Counted from the first letter of the stretch, positions 9,046-17,576 are shown. The stretch is 64,000 nt of DNA from Ruminiclostridium cellobioparum DSM 1351 = ATCC 15832 (GCF_000621505.1 NZ_JHYD01000024.1:95469-159468), one strand, 5' to 3'. Notes: generated by a model from the letters alone, not told the origin. A program made the numbers and translations.

Positions 9046-9120
9046 GCGGGTTTAACTCAGTGGTAGAGTGTCACCTTGCCAAGGTGAAAGTCGAGAGTTC
9101 GAATCTCTTAACCCGCTCCA
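9046..9120 (+). tRNA. tRNA-Gly (anticodon GCC)
   Basis: Acceptor GCGGGTT pairs with AACCCGC, the anticodon loop TTGCCAA sits on CACC/GGTG, and CCA is encoded at 9118-9120. It directly follows the tandem repeats. Confidence 0.95.
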
Positions 9121-9164
9121 AAAAAATGAGACAGATTGCTGATGTAGTCTGTCTCAATATTGAC

Positions 9165-9273
<109 letters not shown>

Positions 9274-9487
9274 GATGTATAGCTTTTTTGTTTGGGCCCT
9301 AAATTTCCATAAAATTATACTATACAAATTGAGAAACTCAGTATTTATGTGGCTTTTGGATTTTTTAGGTTATACTGTGTATGTTATATTTATAACATAC
9401 ACGATAATAGAGTCATTTCTTAAAGAGCTTTATTTTCGGGGGTTTTGCTTCCTGTATAGTATAAAAATGCGGGAATTTAGGTTGGGC

Positions 9488-9504
9488 ACTATTTGGGTAC
9501 TACG
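9488..9504 (+). repeat. Left 17-bp inner repeat, possible integrase arm site
   Basis: ACTATTTGGGTACTACG occurs here and again at 17366-17382, in the same orientation, just inside each end of the island. Tyrosine integrases of ICEs bind short arm-type direct repeats placed like this; that function is inference. Confidence 0.5.
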
Positions 9505-9518
9505 AAAAAACAACCCTT

Positions 9519-10052
9519 TTATTTTTGGGGAGTTTCTTTATCGGCTTCTTTATCAACGAACAGCAAATTTTCTAATCTACTTGCTGCTTCTTCATCCCTG
9601 CTTTTTAAGGAATGAGCGTAAATATCCAGGGTGGTTGATGTGCGAGAATGTCCTAAACGTTTGCTGACTGTTGTTATATCTACTCCGAGAGATACGAGAA
9701 GCGAAGCATTTGTATGCCTGAGCTGATGGAATGTTATCGGAGGCAGGTTATGGCGCTTTAGAAAGGCATGAAACCAAACCGTAGGCCGGGAGGGGGAATA
9801 TAGGAGTACCGTCGGTCTGTGTGAAAAGCTTGTTGCTGCCTTTCCACAGATCACCCAATTTATATTGCTCTTCGTTTTGCCAGGTATGATACTCTTCGAG
9901 CAAAGAGATAACATTGTTAGGCAAAGTAATTTCCCGGTTGCTTGAATCTGTTTTTGTAGATTTTTCAAAACAGCCTTTCCCAGGAACATACTGTCTTGCT
10001 TTGTTAATTGAGAGAATATTTCCTGATATATCACTCCATTCAAGGGCAAAAT
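9519..10052 (-). pseudogene. Tyrosine recombinase (integrase) remnant
   Basis: On the minus strand the last 60 residues carry the integrase catalytic C terminus: PPITFHQLRHTNASLLVSLGVDITTVSKRLGHSRTSTTLDIYAHSL, i.e. HxxR, GHS and the nucleophile Tyr. Further upstream the coding frame shifts: another frame reads ALEWSDISGNILSINKARQYV...REITLPNNVISLLEEYHTW, the expected preceding sequence, so at least one frameshift separates the two near 9800. The gene is cut near 10050, just before the region of the first catalytic Arg, and its N-terminal DNA-binding domains are missing. It is the likely former integrase of this island and is now non-functional. Confidence 0.85.
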
Positions 10053-10291
10053 CTAAACTTCAAGATGGAGAGTTGGAAGAGTTTAGAAGGACATTAAGAG
10101 AATTAGCTGAAATAGGAGTAAATCCAGTTATTATTCCGAGAGAATGGGGCATAAAACATATACCAAATCTTCTCAATGCGTACTACAATAAAATTGCAGA
10201 TGAACAATTAAAGGAAATATCAGATAAACAAGCTCTTGACGATGTGATGTACTATTATGCGAAACATAAAAGCTTAAAGGATTTTATATAA
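10047..10291 (+). pseudogene. C-terminal fragment of an unrecognised protein
   Basis: Directly at the broken end of the integrase begins a plus-strand coding stretch without its own start: GELEEFRRTLRELAEIGVNPVIIPREWGIKHIPNLLNAYYNKIADEQLKEISDKQALDDVMYYYAKHKSLKDFI, stop at 10291. The sequence looks like a genuine protein C terminus (amphipathic helices, clean stop), but the in-frame sequence upstream is antisense integrase, so the gene was probably joined here by a deletion. I do not recognise the family. Confidence 0.45.
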
Positions 10292-10866
10292 AAAGGAGTC
10301 CCTTCTGTTAGCACAAAAAGAACCGAATGATCGCAACATTGATAGTATAATGGATATGTTCACTAAACTGAATTTGTCGCCTGTGACCATCAGTAAGCGC
10401 ACTAAAGAACTATCTGCAAAATCTGTATACTTATCTGAAATAGAAGATGTTTTTAAACAATATACTGGTACACGGTTATGTTTACCTAGCATATAAGAAG
10501 CTGAACAGAATCTGGAAACATCAACGGTCCAAGAATTTTCAACAACGGATCAGCGATATGAATACCTGCCTGAAAAAAATATCCTGCGCAGTATACGAAT
10601 ATGATAGTGATTTGGTTTACAGACTTCTGCACTCGAATTCAGTCTAAATCGAGGATTGTTATGAAGCAAAGGTCTCCATATTTTGATTAACATTTGGCAA
10701 CAATAGATACAGTCCTTCTATTCCTGCCAAATATAAGCTGTCAAACTAAAATCTTTATAAAGATGATGACCTTAATGTTGGCTAAAAAAATGTGCCTATT
10801 GTGACTCATTGTATGTTGACTCATTGTATTCAATTTTGTAATATAAATTTGAGGTGTTAAACGATA
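10292..10866. other. Decayed stretch between integrase remnant and defence operon
   Basis: No convincing complete gene. A short plus-strand frame ending at 10496 (MDMFTKLNLSPVTISKRTKELSAKSVYLSEIEDVFKQYTGTRLCLPSI, ATG at 10350, or a CTG at 10305 with AAGGAG before it) may be a gene fragment. Two overlapping frames between 10450 and 10650 look like frame-shifted debris. From 10660 to 10860 I see only AT-rich spacer and the GAGGTG ribosome site of the XRE gene. Confidence 0.4.
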
Positions 10867-11094
10867 ATGGATATAATAAAGGTCTTTGCTAATAATGTAA
10901 AAAAATATAGAACATTAAAAGGGTTATCACAAGAGGCCTTTGCTGAAAAAACAGGTTTGCATAGAACATATATTAGTGCTGTGGAGCGAGAGAAACGAAG
11001 TATTGCATTAGATAATGTTCAGAAAATTGCAGATGCATTAGAAGTTGACACATACTTGCTATTTTTAGATCCTAATGCAGATAAGAATATCTAG
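10867..11094 (+). CDS. XRE-family helix-turn-helix regulator
   Basis: A 75-residue Cro/CI-type protein that is essentially one HTH domain: FANNVKKYRTLKGLSQEAFAEKTGLHRTYISAVEREKRSIALDNVQKIADALEV. The form (LHRTYISAVERGxR) is that of controller proteins placed before restriction-modification and other defence genes. GAGGTG lies upstream of the ATG. It ends 23 bp before the SMEK gene and is most likely co-transcribed with it, acting as an autoregulator of the ABC-three-component operon (inference from position). Confidence 0.88.
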   Translation: MDIIKVFANNVKKYRTLKGLSQEAFAEKTGLHRTYISAVEREKRSIALDNVQKIADALEVDTYLLFLDPNADKNI

Positions 11095-11117
11095 GCAGAT
11101 AGAGAGGGGGCATATTC

Positions 11118-12092
11118 TTGAATAGAAGCAACTATTTTAATTATATAGAGGAAAAGATAGAGTTATTGGCATTACGTATAGAAAAGCGTGGAAAAATTAA
11201 TCTTCTAGATTTAAATATATATTCTGAAACATTTTTTGCTGAGTTATTGAATATGCTTTTTGATTATAAATTAATAAACTTAAATATCATTAAGCAAAAT
11301 GTTGAGGGAATTGATTTAATTGATGAAAAAAATAAAGTTATTGCTCAAGTTTCATCAACTTGTACAAAACAAAAAGTTGAATCTTCATTAAAAAAAGAAA
11401 TATTTAATACATATAAAGGATTTCGATTTAAATTTGTTTCGATTTCAAAGAATGCTGAAAAATTACGTGAGCAAGAGTTTGAGAACCCATATGACGCTAT
11501 GTTTTCACCAGAAGATGATATCATTGATACCGTCACCATAATAAATGTAATTTTGAATATGTCAATCAATAAGCAAAGACAAGTATATGAATTTATTCAA
11601 AAAGAACTTGGTAATGAAATTGATATTGTAAAAGTGGATAGTAATTTAGCAACTATATTAAATATACTTGCAAGTGAAAATTTGGTACATAATATTGAAT
11701 CTCCAGAAATCAATAAGTTTGAAATTGAAAAGAAAATAAATTTTAATAACTTGGTATCCGTTAACGATACTATTGATGAATATAAGGTATATTATCATAA
11801 ACTTGATGAAAAGTATTCGGAATTTGACAAACAAGGAGCAAATAAAAGTTTATCTGTTTTCCGTGTGATAAAGAGTCAGTATACCAAGCTTTTACCAGAA
11901 TGTAAAAGCTCACACGATTTGTTTTTTGCGATAATTGATGGGGTAATAGGAATAATAATAAATAGCAAAAATTATAAAGAAATTCCTTATGAAGAATTAG
12001 AAATGTGTGTGCATATATTGGTTGTAGATGCATTCGTTAGGTGTAAAATCTTTAAAAATCCGGAGGGCTATAACCATGTTATTACCAGATAA
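11118..12092 (+). CDS. SMEK-domain protein of an ABC-three-component (ABC-3C) system
   Basis: A 324-residue protein. The first ~170 residues match the SMEK domain as I know it: RGKINLLDLNIYSETFFAELLNMLFDYKLINLN...EGIDLIDEKNKVIAQVSSTCTKQKVESSL, with conserved blocks NLLDLN, FF.ELLN, DLID and QVS. This nuclease-like/sensor domain is found almost only as the first gene of ABC-3C conflict systems. The rest (180-324) is a poorly conserved helical C terminus. TTG start with AGAGGGGG upstream. The next gene overlaps it by 17 bp and encodes the expected middle component. The biochemical activity of the domain is not settled from sequence. Confidence 0.82.
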   Translation: MNRSNYFNYIEEKIELLALRIEKRGKINLLDLNIYSETFFAELLNMLFDYKLINLNIIKQNVEGIDLIDEKNKVIAQVSSTCTKQKVESSLKKEIFNTYKGFRFKFVSISKNAEKLREQEFENPYDAMFSPEDDIIDTVTIINVILNMSINKQRQVYEFIQKELGNEIDIVKVDSNLATILNILASENLVHNIESPEINKFEIEKKINFNNLVSVNDTIDEYKVYYHKLDEKYSEFDKQGANKSLSVFRVIKSQYTKLLPECKSSHDLFFAIIDGVIGIIINSKNYKEIPYEELEMCVHILVVDAFVRCKIFKNPEGYNHVITR

Positions 12093-12303
12093 TATACATC
12101 CGGAACTAAGTATTTATTATAATGGCTCAATAGTGCTGGAAGAATTAATAATAAAAGAAAAACAACCTGTTTTTGATTTATATCAAAGAGTAAAAAACAA
12201 AAATGATATGTCCTTTCCGACCTTTATGTTAAGTTTGGATTGGTTGTATCTTATCGATTTGGCAATTATAGATGAGAATGGGTGGGTAGAACTATGTTCA
12301 TAA
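12076..12303 (+). CDS. ABC-3C system middle component (MC6-like)
   Basis: A 75-residue protein, MLLPDNIHPELSIYYNGSIVLEEL...DLYQRVKNKNDMSFPTFMLSLDWLYLIDLAIIDENGWV. It has the size, the 'LLP' start and the SFxxFxLxLDxLYxLxxI pattern of the small ABC-3C middle components that bridge effector and ATPase. The ATG at 12076 has a perfect GGAGGG site and overlaps the SMEK gene by 17 bp; its own end overlaps the ATPase start by 10 bp. This tight overlap indicates translational coupling and fixed stoichiometry. Confidence 0.8.
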   Translation: MLLPDNIHPELSIYYNGSIVLEELIIKEKQPVFDLYQRVKNKNDMSFPTFMLSLDWLYLIDLAIIDENGWVELCS

Positions 12304-14018
12304 AAAAGTTGATAATAACAAGCTCTAGAGAAGTAATAAGAGATATTGAATTTAAGCCGGGATTGAATTTAATTATAGATAATACTCCCACTACTGATGT
12401 GAAATTAACTGGAAATAATGTTGGAAAAACTACAGTTTTAAAGCTTGTAGATTTTTGCTTAGGAGCAGCACCATCAATTATTTATACTGATACCGAAAAC
12501 AAAAAGGAAGTTTATGACTTAGTAAAAAACTATTTAGTTAATGAAGAAATTGAAATTACTTTAATCTTGAAAGAGGATTTAAACGATCCAAATTCAAAAG
12601 AAATTGTAATACAGCGTAATTTCTTGTCAAGAAAAAACACTGTTAGAAATATAAATGGGAACGCTGTCCTTGATAAAGATTTTGAAGATGAACTGCTAAA
12701 ATTGTTAATACCAAATCAAAAATCTGAGAAGCCGACATTTAGGCAGATAATATCACATAATATTAGATACAAAGATGATAGTATTAATAATACACTTAAG
12801 ACATTAGATAGATATACTTCTGATGTTGAGTATGAAACCTTACATCTTTTTTTATTAGGTTGCACATTTGACGATGGGGCAAAAAAACAAGCTTTGCTGA
12901 CAAAAATGAAACAAGAAGATAATTTTAAAGAGCGTTTAGAAAAGAAACAAACTAAAACTGCTTATGAAATTGCGTTATCGATGATTGAAGATGAAATATC
13001 AGCCCTAAATGAAAAGAAATCAAGTTTTAATTTAAATGAAGATTTTGAAAATGACCTGGAGAAACTTAACAATATAAAATATAAGATCAACAAAGCCAGT
13101 TCCATGATTAGCAAAATGAATATTCGTAAAAATCTTATTGAAGAGTCAAAAACAGAATTAGAGCAAAGTATTTCATCAATTGATCTAAAACAGTTAGAAA
13201 CATTGTATTCAGAAGCCACAGTTAACGTGGAAGGTATACAGAAGACTTTTGAAGACCTAGTTGCTTATCACAACAATATGCTAGTTGAAAAGGCGAAATT
13301 CATTGCAGCAGATTTGCCTTCTTTAGTCGAGAAGATAAAAGAAGAAGAAAAAATGATGATAACATTATTAACCACGGAAAAAGAACTATCTGAAAAAATA
13401 GCTAAAGGAGATTCTTTTGAAGAATTAGAAAAGATAATTGTTGAATTGAATGAAAAGTATCGTACTAAAGGTGAATACGAAAGTATTATTTCGCAATTAG
13501 ACGAGGTTGATAATAATATTAAAGATTTAAATAGTGAAATTAAAATAATTGATGATAAGTTGTTTTCAAATGATTTTGAGGAAATATTAAAAATTCAGAT
13601 TAAAAAATTTAATAAGCATTTTTCTGCTATATCCCAAGATTTATATGGAGAAAAGTATGCTTTGAAATATGATAGAATAACAAACAAAAATAATCAACAA
13701 GTTTACAAGTTTAGTGCTTTCAATGCTAATATGAGCTCAGGAAAAAAACAAGGAGAGATATTGTGCTTTGATTTGGCATATATCTTGTTTGCTGATGAAG
13801 AAGATATTCCCTGTTTGCATTTCTTGCTTAATGATAAAAAAGAATTAATGCATGATAATCAATTAGTTAAAGTAGCAGATTTTGTACAAAACAAAAATAT
13901 TCAATTAATAGTATCAATACTAAAAGATAAACTCCCGGAAGGAATTATAAAAAAAGCTCATGTAGCAGTTGAACTTTCCCAAGAAAGTAAGCTCTTGAAA
14001 ATTGAGGAAAGACAATAG
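12294..14018 (+). CDS. ABC-3C system ATPase, DUF2326 family
   Basis: A 574-residue SMC/RecN-like ATPase. Walker A is GNNVGKTT (residues 40-47), split from the C-terminal ABC signature/Walker B region (MSSGKKQGEILCFDLAYILFADEEDIPCLHFLLND, about 480-520) by about 300 residues of charged coiled coil. This is the organisation of DUF2326 proteins, the ATPase component of ABC-3C conflict systems. It probably senses or clamps DNA or an invader structure and licenses the effector (inference from the class). The GTG at 12282 would add four residues; the ATG at 12294 is preferred. No membrane segment. Confidence 0.87.
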   Translation: MFIKKLIITSSREVIRDIEFKPGLNLIIDNTPTTDVKLTGNNVGKTTVLKLVDFCLGAAPSIIYTDTENKKEVYDLVKNYLVNEEIEITLILKEDLNDPNSKEIVIQRNFLSRKNTVRNINGNAVLDKDFEDELLKLLIPNQKSEKPTFRQIISHNIRYKDDSINNTLKTLDRYTSDVEYETLHLFLLGCTFDDGAKKQALLTKMKQEDNFKERLEKKQTKTAYEIALSMIEDEISALNEKKSSFNLNEDFENDLEKLNNIKYKINKASSMISKMNIRKNLIEESKTELEQSISSIDLKQLETLYSEATVNVEGIQKTFEDLVAYHNNMLVEKAKFIAADLPSLVEKIKEEEKMMITLLTTEKELSEKIAKGDSFEELEKIIVELNEKYRTKGEYESIISQLDEVDNNIKDLNSEIKIIDDKLFSNDFEEILKIQIKKFNKHFSAISQDLYGEKYALKYDRITNKNNQQVYKFSAFNANMSSGKKQGEILCFDLAYILFADEEDIPCLHFLLNDKKELMHDNQLVKVADFVQNKNIQLIVSILKDKLPEGIIKKAHVAVELSQESKLLKIEERQ

Positions 14019-14112
14019 CGGTGGGTATTACCCAACGTTATTGTCTTAAAGATATTGCAGTAATATATTTAAGATTAGCAACCTCTTAAGAAGTTGTTTT
14101 TGGGTGAATAAA

Positions 14113-14919
14113 ATGAACGAGCAGCAATTTTTAAAAACAATGATAGAGATTGTAAAGTATGATGAGTATGAAAATAAGGATGAACTATTAGGAATTTTGA
14201 GGAATTCAATAATTACATATAACAAGACAAGTAATTTCACCCGGAAGTCATGGCAATGTTGGGAGAATATAGATTTAAGAGTTTCAGTGCCTATATTGAA
14301 GGTAGCAAGAAACCTAAAAAATACGCTAGAAGAGTTGGCATCGATTGTATATATAGAGTCAACTGATTATGATTTTGGAGGATTAAATATAAAGCCGAAG
14401 CCTGTTGAACTCGATACTGACGAACCAACTGAACACGATGTTGTTTTTGATGAAATAAAGGATACAGTAATTCAAGGTATTAGAAATGCCCAATATACTA
14501 TATGGGCAGCTATAGCATGGTTTACTGATAATGAAATTTATGAAGAACTTATTTTACGAAAAAGAGCTGGAGTAAATATAAGAATTATTACTTCTGATGA
14601 ACAATCAAATCAATATCTTATGGAAAAGCTAGAGGCAAACTTTGAAATAGTAAAAGTACCGCTTAGAGGTAATTACTTATCAAATAGACTCCATGATAAA
14701 TTTTGTTTAATTGATTTTGAATTTGTAATGCATGGCTCATATAACTGGAGTAAGAATGCCAGAGGTAACGACGAGACTTTAGCTACTGCACTTGATCGAG
14801 ATTTTGTAAGGAAATTTGCAGATGAATTTATGAAATTATATAATGGAACAAATAATTCAAACTTAGAGAAGTTTTATTGGACAGATGTTATTTTAAAACA
14901 CACGATTAACAGTTGGTGA
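14113..14919 (+). CDS. Phospholipase D-like (single HKD) protein
   Basis: A 269-residue cytoplasmic protein. Residues about 120-240 form a PLD-superfamily domain with one HxKxxxxD motif (H194, K196, D201 in LHDKFCLID) followed by the usual GSYNWSKNA...NDE. Single-HKD members act as dimers and include nucleases used in restriction and conflict systems. The N-terminal 110 residues are helical and unrecognised. It follows the DUF2326 gene by 94 bp in the same direction and shares its AT-rich composition, so it may be an extra effector of the ABC-3C system, or an independent nuclease. GTG at 14104 is an alternative start. Confidence 0.78.
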   Translation: MNEQQFLKTMIEIVKYDEYENKDELLGILRNSIITYNKTSNFTRKSWQCWENIDLRVSVPILKVARNLKNTLEELASIVYIESTDYDFGGLNIKPKPVELDTDEPTEHDVVFDEIKDTVIQGIRNAQYTIWAAIAWFTDNEIYEELILRKRAGVNIRIITSDEQSNQYLMEKLEANFEIVKVPLRGNYLSNRLHDKFCLIDFEFVMHGSYNWSKNARGNDETLATALDRDFVRKFADEFMKLYNGTNNSNLEKFYWTDVILKHTINSW

Positions 14920-15095
14920 ATATTGGAATATACTTTAATAGTCGAATAACTTGTGAGCGGATTGGCTCAGTAAGTTGCCAGTATCTCTTTGTAGATGTGG
15001 AATTCAAAATCTCATTATTGCAATTGATAATGTAATTCTGTTTTTCTGTTTCTACAGGGAGACAGAATTTTTATTTTGTAAAGGAGATTTGGCTT

Positions 15096-16304
15096 ATGGA
15101 AAAGTTCAAATTAAAAGCAAAGGCTTTTAAGAAAATGGAGGACCCCATTGATAAAGACAATGGGCACATCAAGTATGTATGTTATGTGCAAGCAAATAGC
15201 ATACCTATGGAATTTGATAATTGGATGTCTACAAATCCAAGAGAACAAAAAATGACTACTAATGTCGCTATTAAAATTAAAGAGAGTTTAATGGAAAACT
15301 CGAATTTTCATGAATTAAATAGGGGCATTCTTATGTCGGTTGATGAAAAGGTTGAATGGGATAACAAAACAAATGATTTGCTCATATCAATGTCAGATCC
15401 TGAAAAACATGGAAACATTGATGGGGGACATACCCTAAGGGCAATTTTAACTGCAAAGAAAAACAACTCATTGTCCGGAGATAAATATGTTTTTTTTGAA
15501 TTTATAACTGGTATTGATTCACCAGTCGAACTTGCTGCAGCAAGAAACACATCTGTGCAAGTTGATTTAAAATCTATTGCTGAATTAGAAAATAGTTTTG
15601 ATGCTATAAAAAAAGCGTTCAAGCGTCTTCCGTTTGCAAATAGAATTCAGTATAAAATGAATGAGCACTATACAAATGATGAAATTGAAGAAATTGATGT
15701 ACGTGAGGTTATTGCGATTCTAATAATGTTCAGTCAAGAAATATATGCATATAAAACATCCTATGGAACTCTTTCAGATGTACAACCGATACAATGCTAT
15801 TCAGGTAAAGAAGCTAGTTTAAAGAAATTTTTATACTTAAATAGTAGCGATAAAAAAACACAAAAGACTAATAGAGAAAAAATGATTATCAATATGGAAA
15901 ACATTATACCGGACATTTTTAACTTATGGGACACTGTTGAGACAACTTTTGCTTCAGTATCAAGTGGTGCAGGAAAACGCTATGGAACAAGGAAGTATTC
16001 CAAATATAATAATGGTGAAGTTGTTGGAAATGCACTTTTTTCACAAAAAGACCTAACATATTATATTCCAAGAGGTCTGCTATATCCTATTGTGGGCTCT
16101 TTTAGAGCTCTTGTCCAAATTGATAGTGAGGGTAAATACTATTGGGCAAAACCTCCACAGGAAGTTTGGAATGCAATCGGACAAAAATTAGTTTCACTAA
16201 TACTGGATGAGAAAGTTGAAAGTCCTGATGTGATTGCGAAGAATGGGAATCTCTGGAGTAATTTATTTAAAGAGGTTTATATTTACGGATATATGCCGAA
16301 ATAG
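15096..16304 (+). CDS. AIPR-family (abortive infection phage resistance-like) protein
   Basis: A 402-residue protein with the blocks NPREQ (about 50), ELNRGILMSVD (about 68-80), NIDGGHTLRAIL (about 107-118) and ARNTSVQVDLKSIAEL (about 150-165). The order 'NRGI ... GGHT/NGxQT ... RNT.Q' is that of AIPR proteins, implicated in phage resistance; a DGQHR/DndB-like relative is an alternative. It has no membrane segments. Good ribosome site AAAGGAG. A 176-bp spacer separates it from the PLD gene, so it probably has its own promoter. The family call rests on motif recall and is less certain than that for the ABC-3C genes. Confidence 0.62.
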   Translation: MEKFKLKAKAFKKMEDPIDKDNGHIKYVCYVQANSIPMEFDNWMSTNPREQKMTTNVAIKIKESLMENSNFHELNRGILMSVDEKVEWDNKTNDLLISMSDPEKHGNIDGGHTLRAILTAKKNNSLSGDKYVFFEFITGIDSPVELAAARNTSVQVDLKSIAELENSFDAIKKAFKRLPFANRIQYKMNEHYTNDEIEEIDVREVIAILIMFSQEIYAYKTSYGTLSDVQPIQCYSGKEASLKKFLYLNSSDKKTQKTNREKMIINMENIIPDIFNLWDTVETTFASVSSGAGKRYGTRKYSKYNNGEVVGNALFSQKDLTYYIPRGLLYPIVGSFRALVQIDSEGKYYWAKPPQEVWNAIGQKLVSLILDEKVESPDVIAKNGNLWSNLFKEVYIYGYMPK

Positions 16305-16341
16305 AAGAAAATTTTAAAGTTGTCTTGGGGGAAGTGTTTTG

Positions 16342-16773
16342 ATGAGAAAGGCTAGTGTTATAGATGTGAGCGCAATTTCAAATTGTGCAAAAGCAAATAC
16401 AGATTGGTGGAGTAAAGACCCTAAAGAATTTATAATAAATGTACAACAACGAAGCGAGGTAATCAATATGTGTTTTGCTGAGAATTTAATAAAGAGTCGA
16501 AACAAAAAAGATTTGACACAAGAGGGCTTGGCAGAGTTATTGAGTGTTTCCAGGCAGACCGTTTCTCAGTGGGAACAAGGCACTGTGTACCCTAAAGTTG
16601 ATACTCTGATTAAATTGGCTAAAGAGTTGGAAATTTCATTGGATTGGCTGTTTGCAGAGGAACTTGCTAAATCAGAAGATATCGGTGCGCAGCAAAAGAT
16701 GCTACCTGGTACTGTTGCAGGACTTGAAACTTTTGCTTCGTCAATAAGTAGTATAATGGAGGAATTCTTATGA
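16342..16773 (+). CDS. XRE-family HTH regulator with C-terminal extension
   Basis: The DNA-binding domain reads MCFAENLIKSRNKKDLTQEGLAELLSVSRQTVSQWEQGTVYPKVDTLIKLAKELEISLDWLF, a canonical Cro/CI HTH, followed by about 35 residues ending SSISSIMEEFL. Two starts are possible. ATG 16342, with GGGGGA 9 nt upstream, gives 143 residues with an unusual N-terminal extension; ATG 16468, with GAGG 7 nt upstream, gives the standard domain only (101 residues). The stop overlaps the next start (ATGA, 16770-16773), so the two proteins are co-translated. A toxin/antitoxin-like or prophage repressor-like pair is possible. Confidence 0.8.
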   Translation: MRKASVIDVSAISNCAKANTDWWSKDPKEFIINVQQRSEVINMCFAENLIKSRNKKDLTQEGLAELLSVSRQTVSQWEQGTVYPKVDTLIKLAKELEISLDWLFAEELAKSEDIGAQQKMLPGTVAGLETFASSISSIMEEFL

Positions 16774-17315
16774 GAAAATCTGCCAGATCTTTGGGGCAAG
16801 ATTATGGTCTAACAGCTCAAGAGATGAATTTTGTGCTTAAAGAAGAAGGATATCTGAATGGAGAGTCCGGAGACTATACTGTCACGGAAAAAGGCGAAAA
16901 GTATGCAGAAGAACGTGACTATCATCGAGGGACTGGAGGATATGCCCACTATAATCGTTACTGGACTACCAGAACATGGAATGACGAAATACAAGATGAA
17001 ATAGATATAACAGAGGAAAGAATAAGAGAAATTCGACAGGCAATTGCTCTTGCTAAACAAAAGGTGAATGCGCAGGAAGAGGAATATACTGCAGTTGAAT
17101 ATTATGAAAATAGCAACGAAAATACGAGTGAGAGTAATACTGATGTTTTTGTTATAGCAGTAAGTACACTACTTACTGCTGCAGCTACTTATGGAATTTA
17201 CAAAACGGCTCCGCATATTAAACGTTGGTGGAGTGACACAGCTGTACCCGGTTTAAAGAAAGCAAAGAATAAGCTTACCGGTAGCATAAGTCTATGTAAC
17301 CTATGCAAGCCTTAA
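16770..17315 (+). CDS. Unrecognised protein with winged-helix-like N terminus and one membrane segment
   Basis: A 181-residue protein overlapping the XRE gene by 4 bp. Residues 1-50 (RKSARSLGQDYGLTAQEMNFVLKEEGYLNGESGDYTVTEKGEKYAEE) resemble the small DNA-binding/antirepressor-like domain seen in phage and clostridial proteins. A charged helical stretch (70-100) follows, then a hydrophobic segment VFVIAVSTLLTAAATYGIY (about 130-150) and a basic tail. Ribosome site GGAGG lies inside the upstream gene. A DNA-binding domain joined to a membrane anchor next to a repressor suggests a sensing or toxin-like unit, but I cannot assign a function. Confidence 0.6.
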   Translation: MRKSARSLGQDYGLTAQEMNFVLKEEGYLNGESGDYTVTEKGEKYAEERDYHRGTGGYAHYNRYWTTRTWNDEIQDEIDITEERIREIRQAIALAKQKVNAQEEEYTAVEYYENSNENTSESNTDVFVIAVSTLLTAAATYGIYKTAPHIKRWWSDTAVPGLKKAKNKLTGSISLCNLCKP

Positions 17316-17365
17316 AATGAGAAAACCACAAAATTCGGGACACTTTCTACAAAAAACTATTGGGT

Positions 17366-17382
17366 ACTATTTGGGTACTACG
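17366..17382 (+). repeat. Right 17-bp inner repeat, possible integrase arm site
   Basis: ACTATTTGGGTACTACG, identical to 9488-9504. Here the core TGGGTACTA also occurs a second time immediately upstream (17361-17369), forming a short tandem. Confidence 0.5.
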
Positions 17383-17494
17383 CCTATAAAATCAGATCGA
17401 ATACTATTGCATCCGGCCTATGGATTGCCATCGAAAAACCCTTAAAATACACGGGTTTGGCATGAAATTTAAATAGACAAAACTACGAATCGAG

Positions 17495-17576
17495 GGTCTG
17501 CAAAACCTTTATCCCCAGTTCAAATCTGGGTGGCGCCTCCAGATTAAAACCCCAGTCGTAAGATTGGGGTTTTTGC
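17495..17576 (+). repeat. attR: 82-bp copy of tRNA-Cys 3' end and terminator
   Basis: An exact copy of 9192-9273. It lacks the 5' part of the tRNA, so it is not a functional gene. The surrounding gene-free stretch 17316-17808 holds this site, the inner repeat above, a more degenerate tRNA-Cys T-arm/acceptor trace at about 17605-17624 (GTCCGGGTGGCGCCTT) and the GGAGGG ribosome site of the GH127 gene; I see nothing else in it. Confidence 0.92.

Larger units (their letters stand above)
9274..17494. mobile_element. tRNA-Cys genomic island carrying defence-type genes
   Basis: An 8.2-kb block lies between two 82-bp direct repeats of the tRNA-Cys 3' end. It is visibly more AT-rich than its surroundings, with AAA/TTA/ATA-rich codon use. 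It holds a broken integrase at the left end, an ABC-three-component operon, a PLD-family gene, an AIPR-like gene and an XRE/membrane-protein pair. No relaxase, replication or excisionase gene is seen, so the island looks immobile by itself. An alternative reading is a satellite or ICE remnant. Boundaries are precise at the repeats; the internal history (more than one insertion) is inference. Confidence 0.88.

Noticed and set aside
9275..9667. A 130-codon plus-strand frame at the left end of the island
   Set aside because: Partly antisense to the integrase C terminus, no ribosome site, and an unlikely Phe/Leu/Tyr-rich composition.
9914..10291. A 125-codon plus-strand gene starting inside the integrase region
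   Set aside because: Its first ~45 codons are antisense to the integrase remnant; only the part after about 10047 looks like real protein, so it was reported as a fragment.
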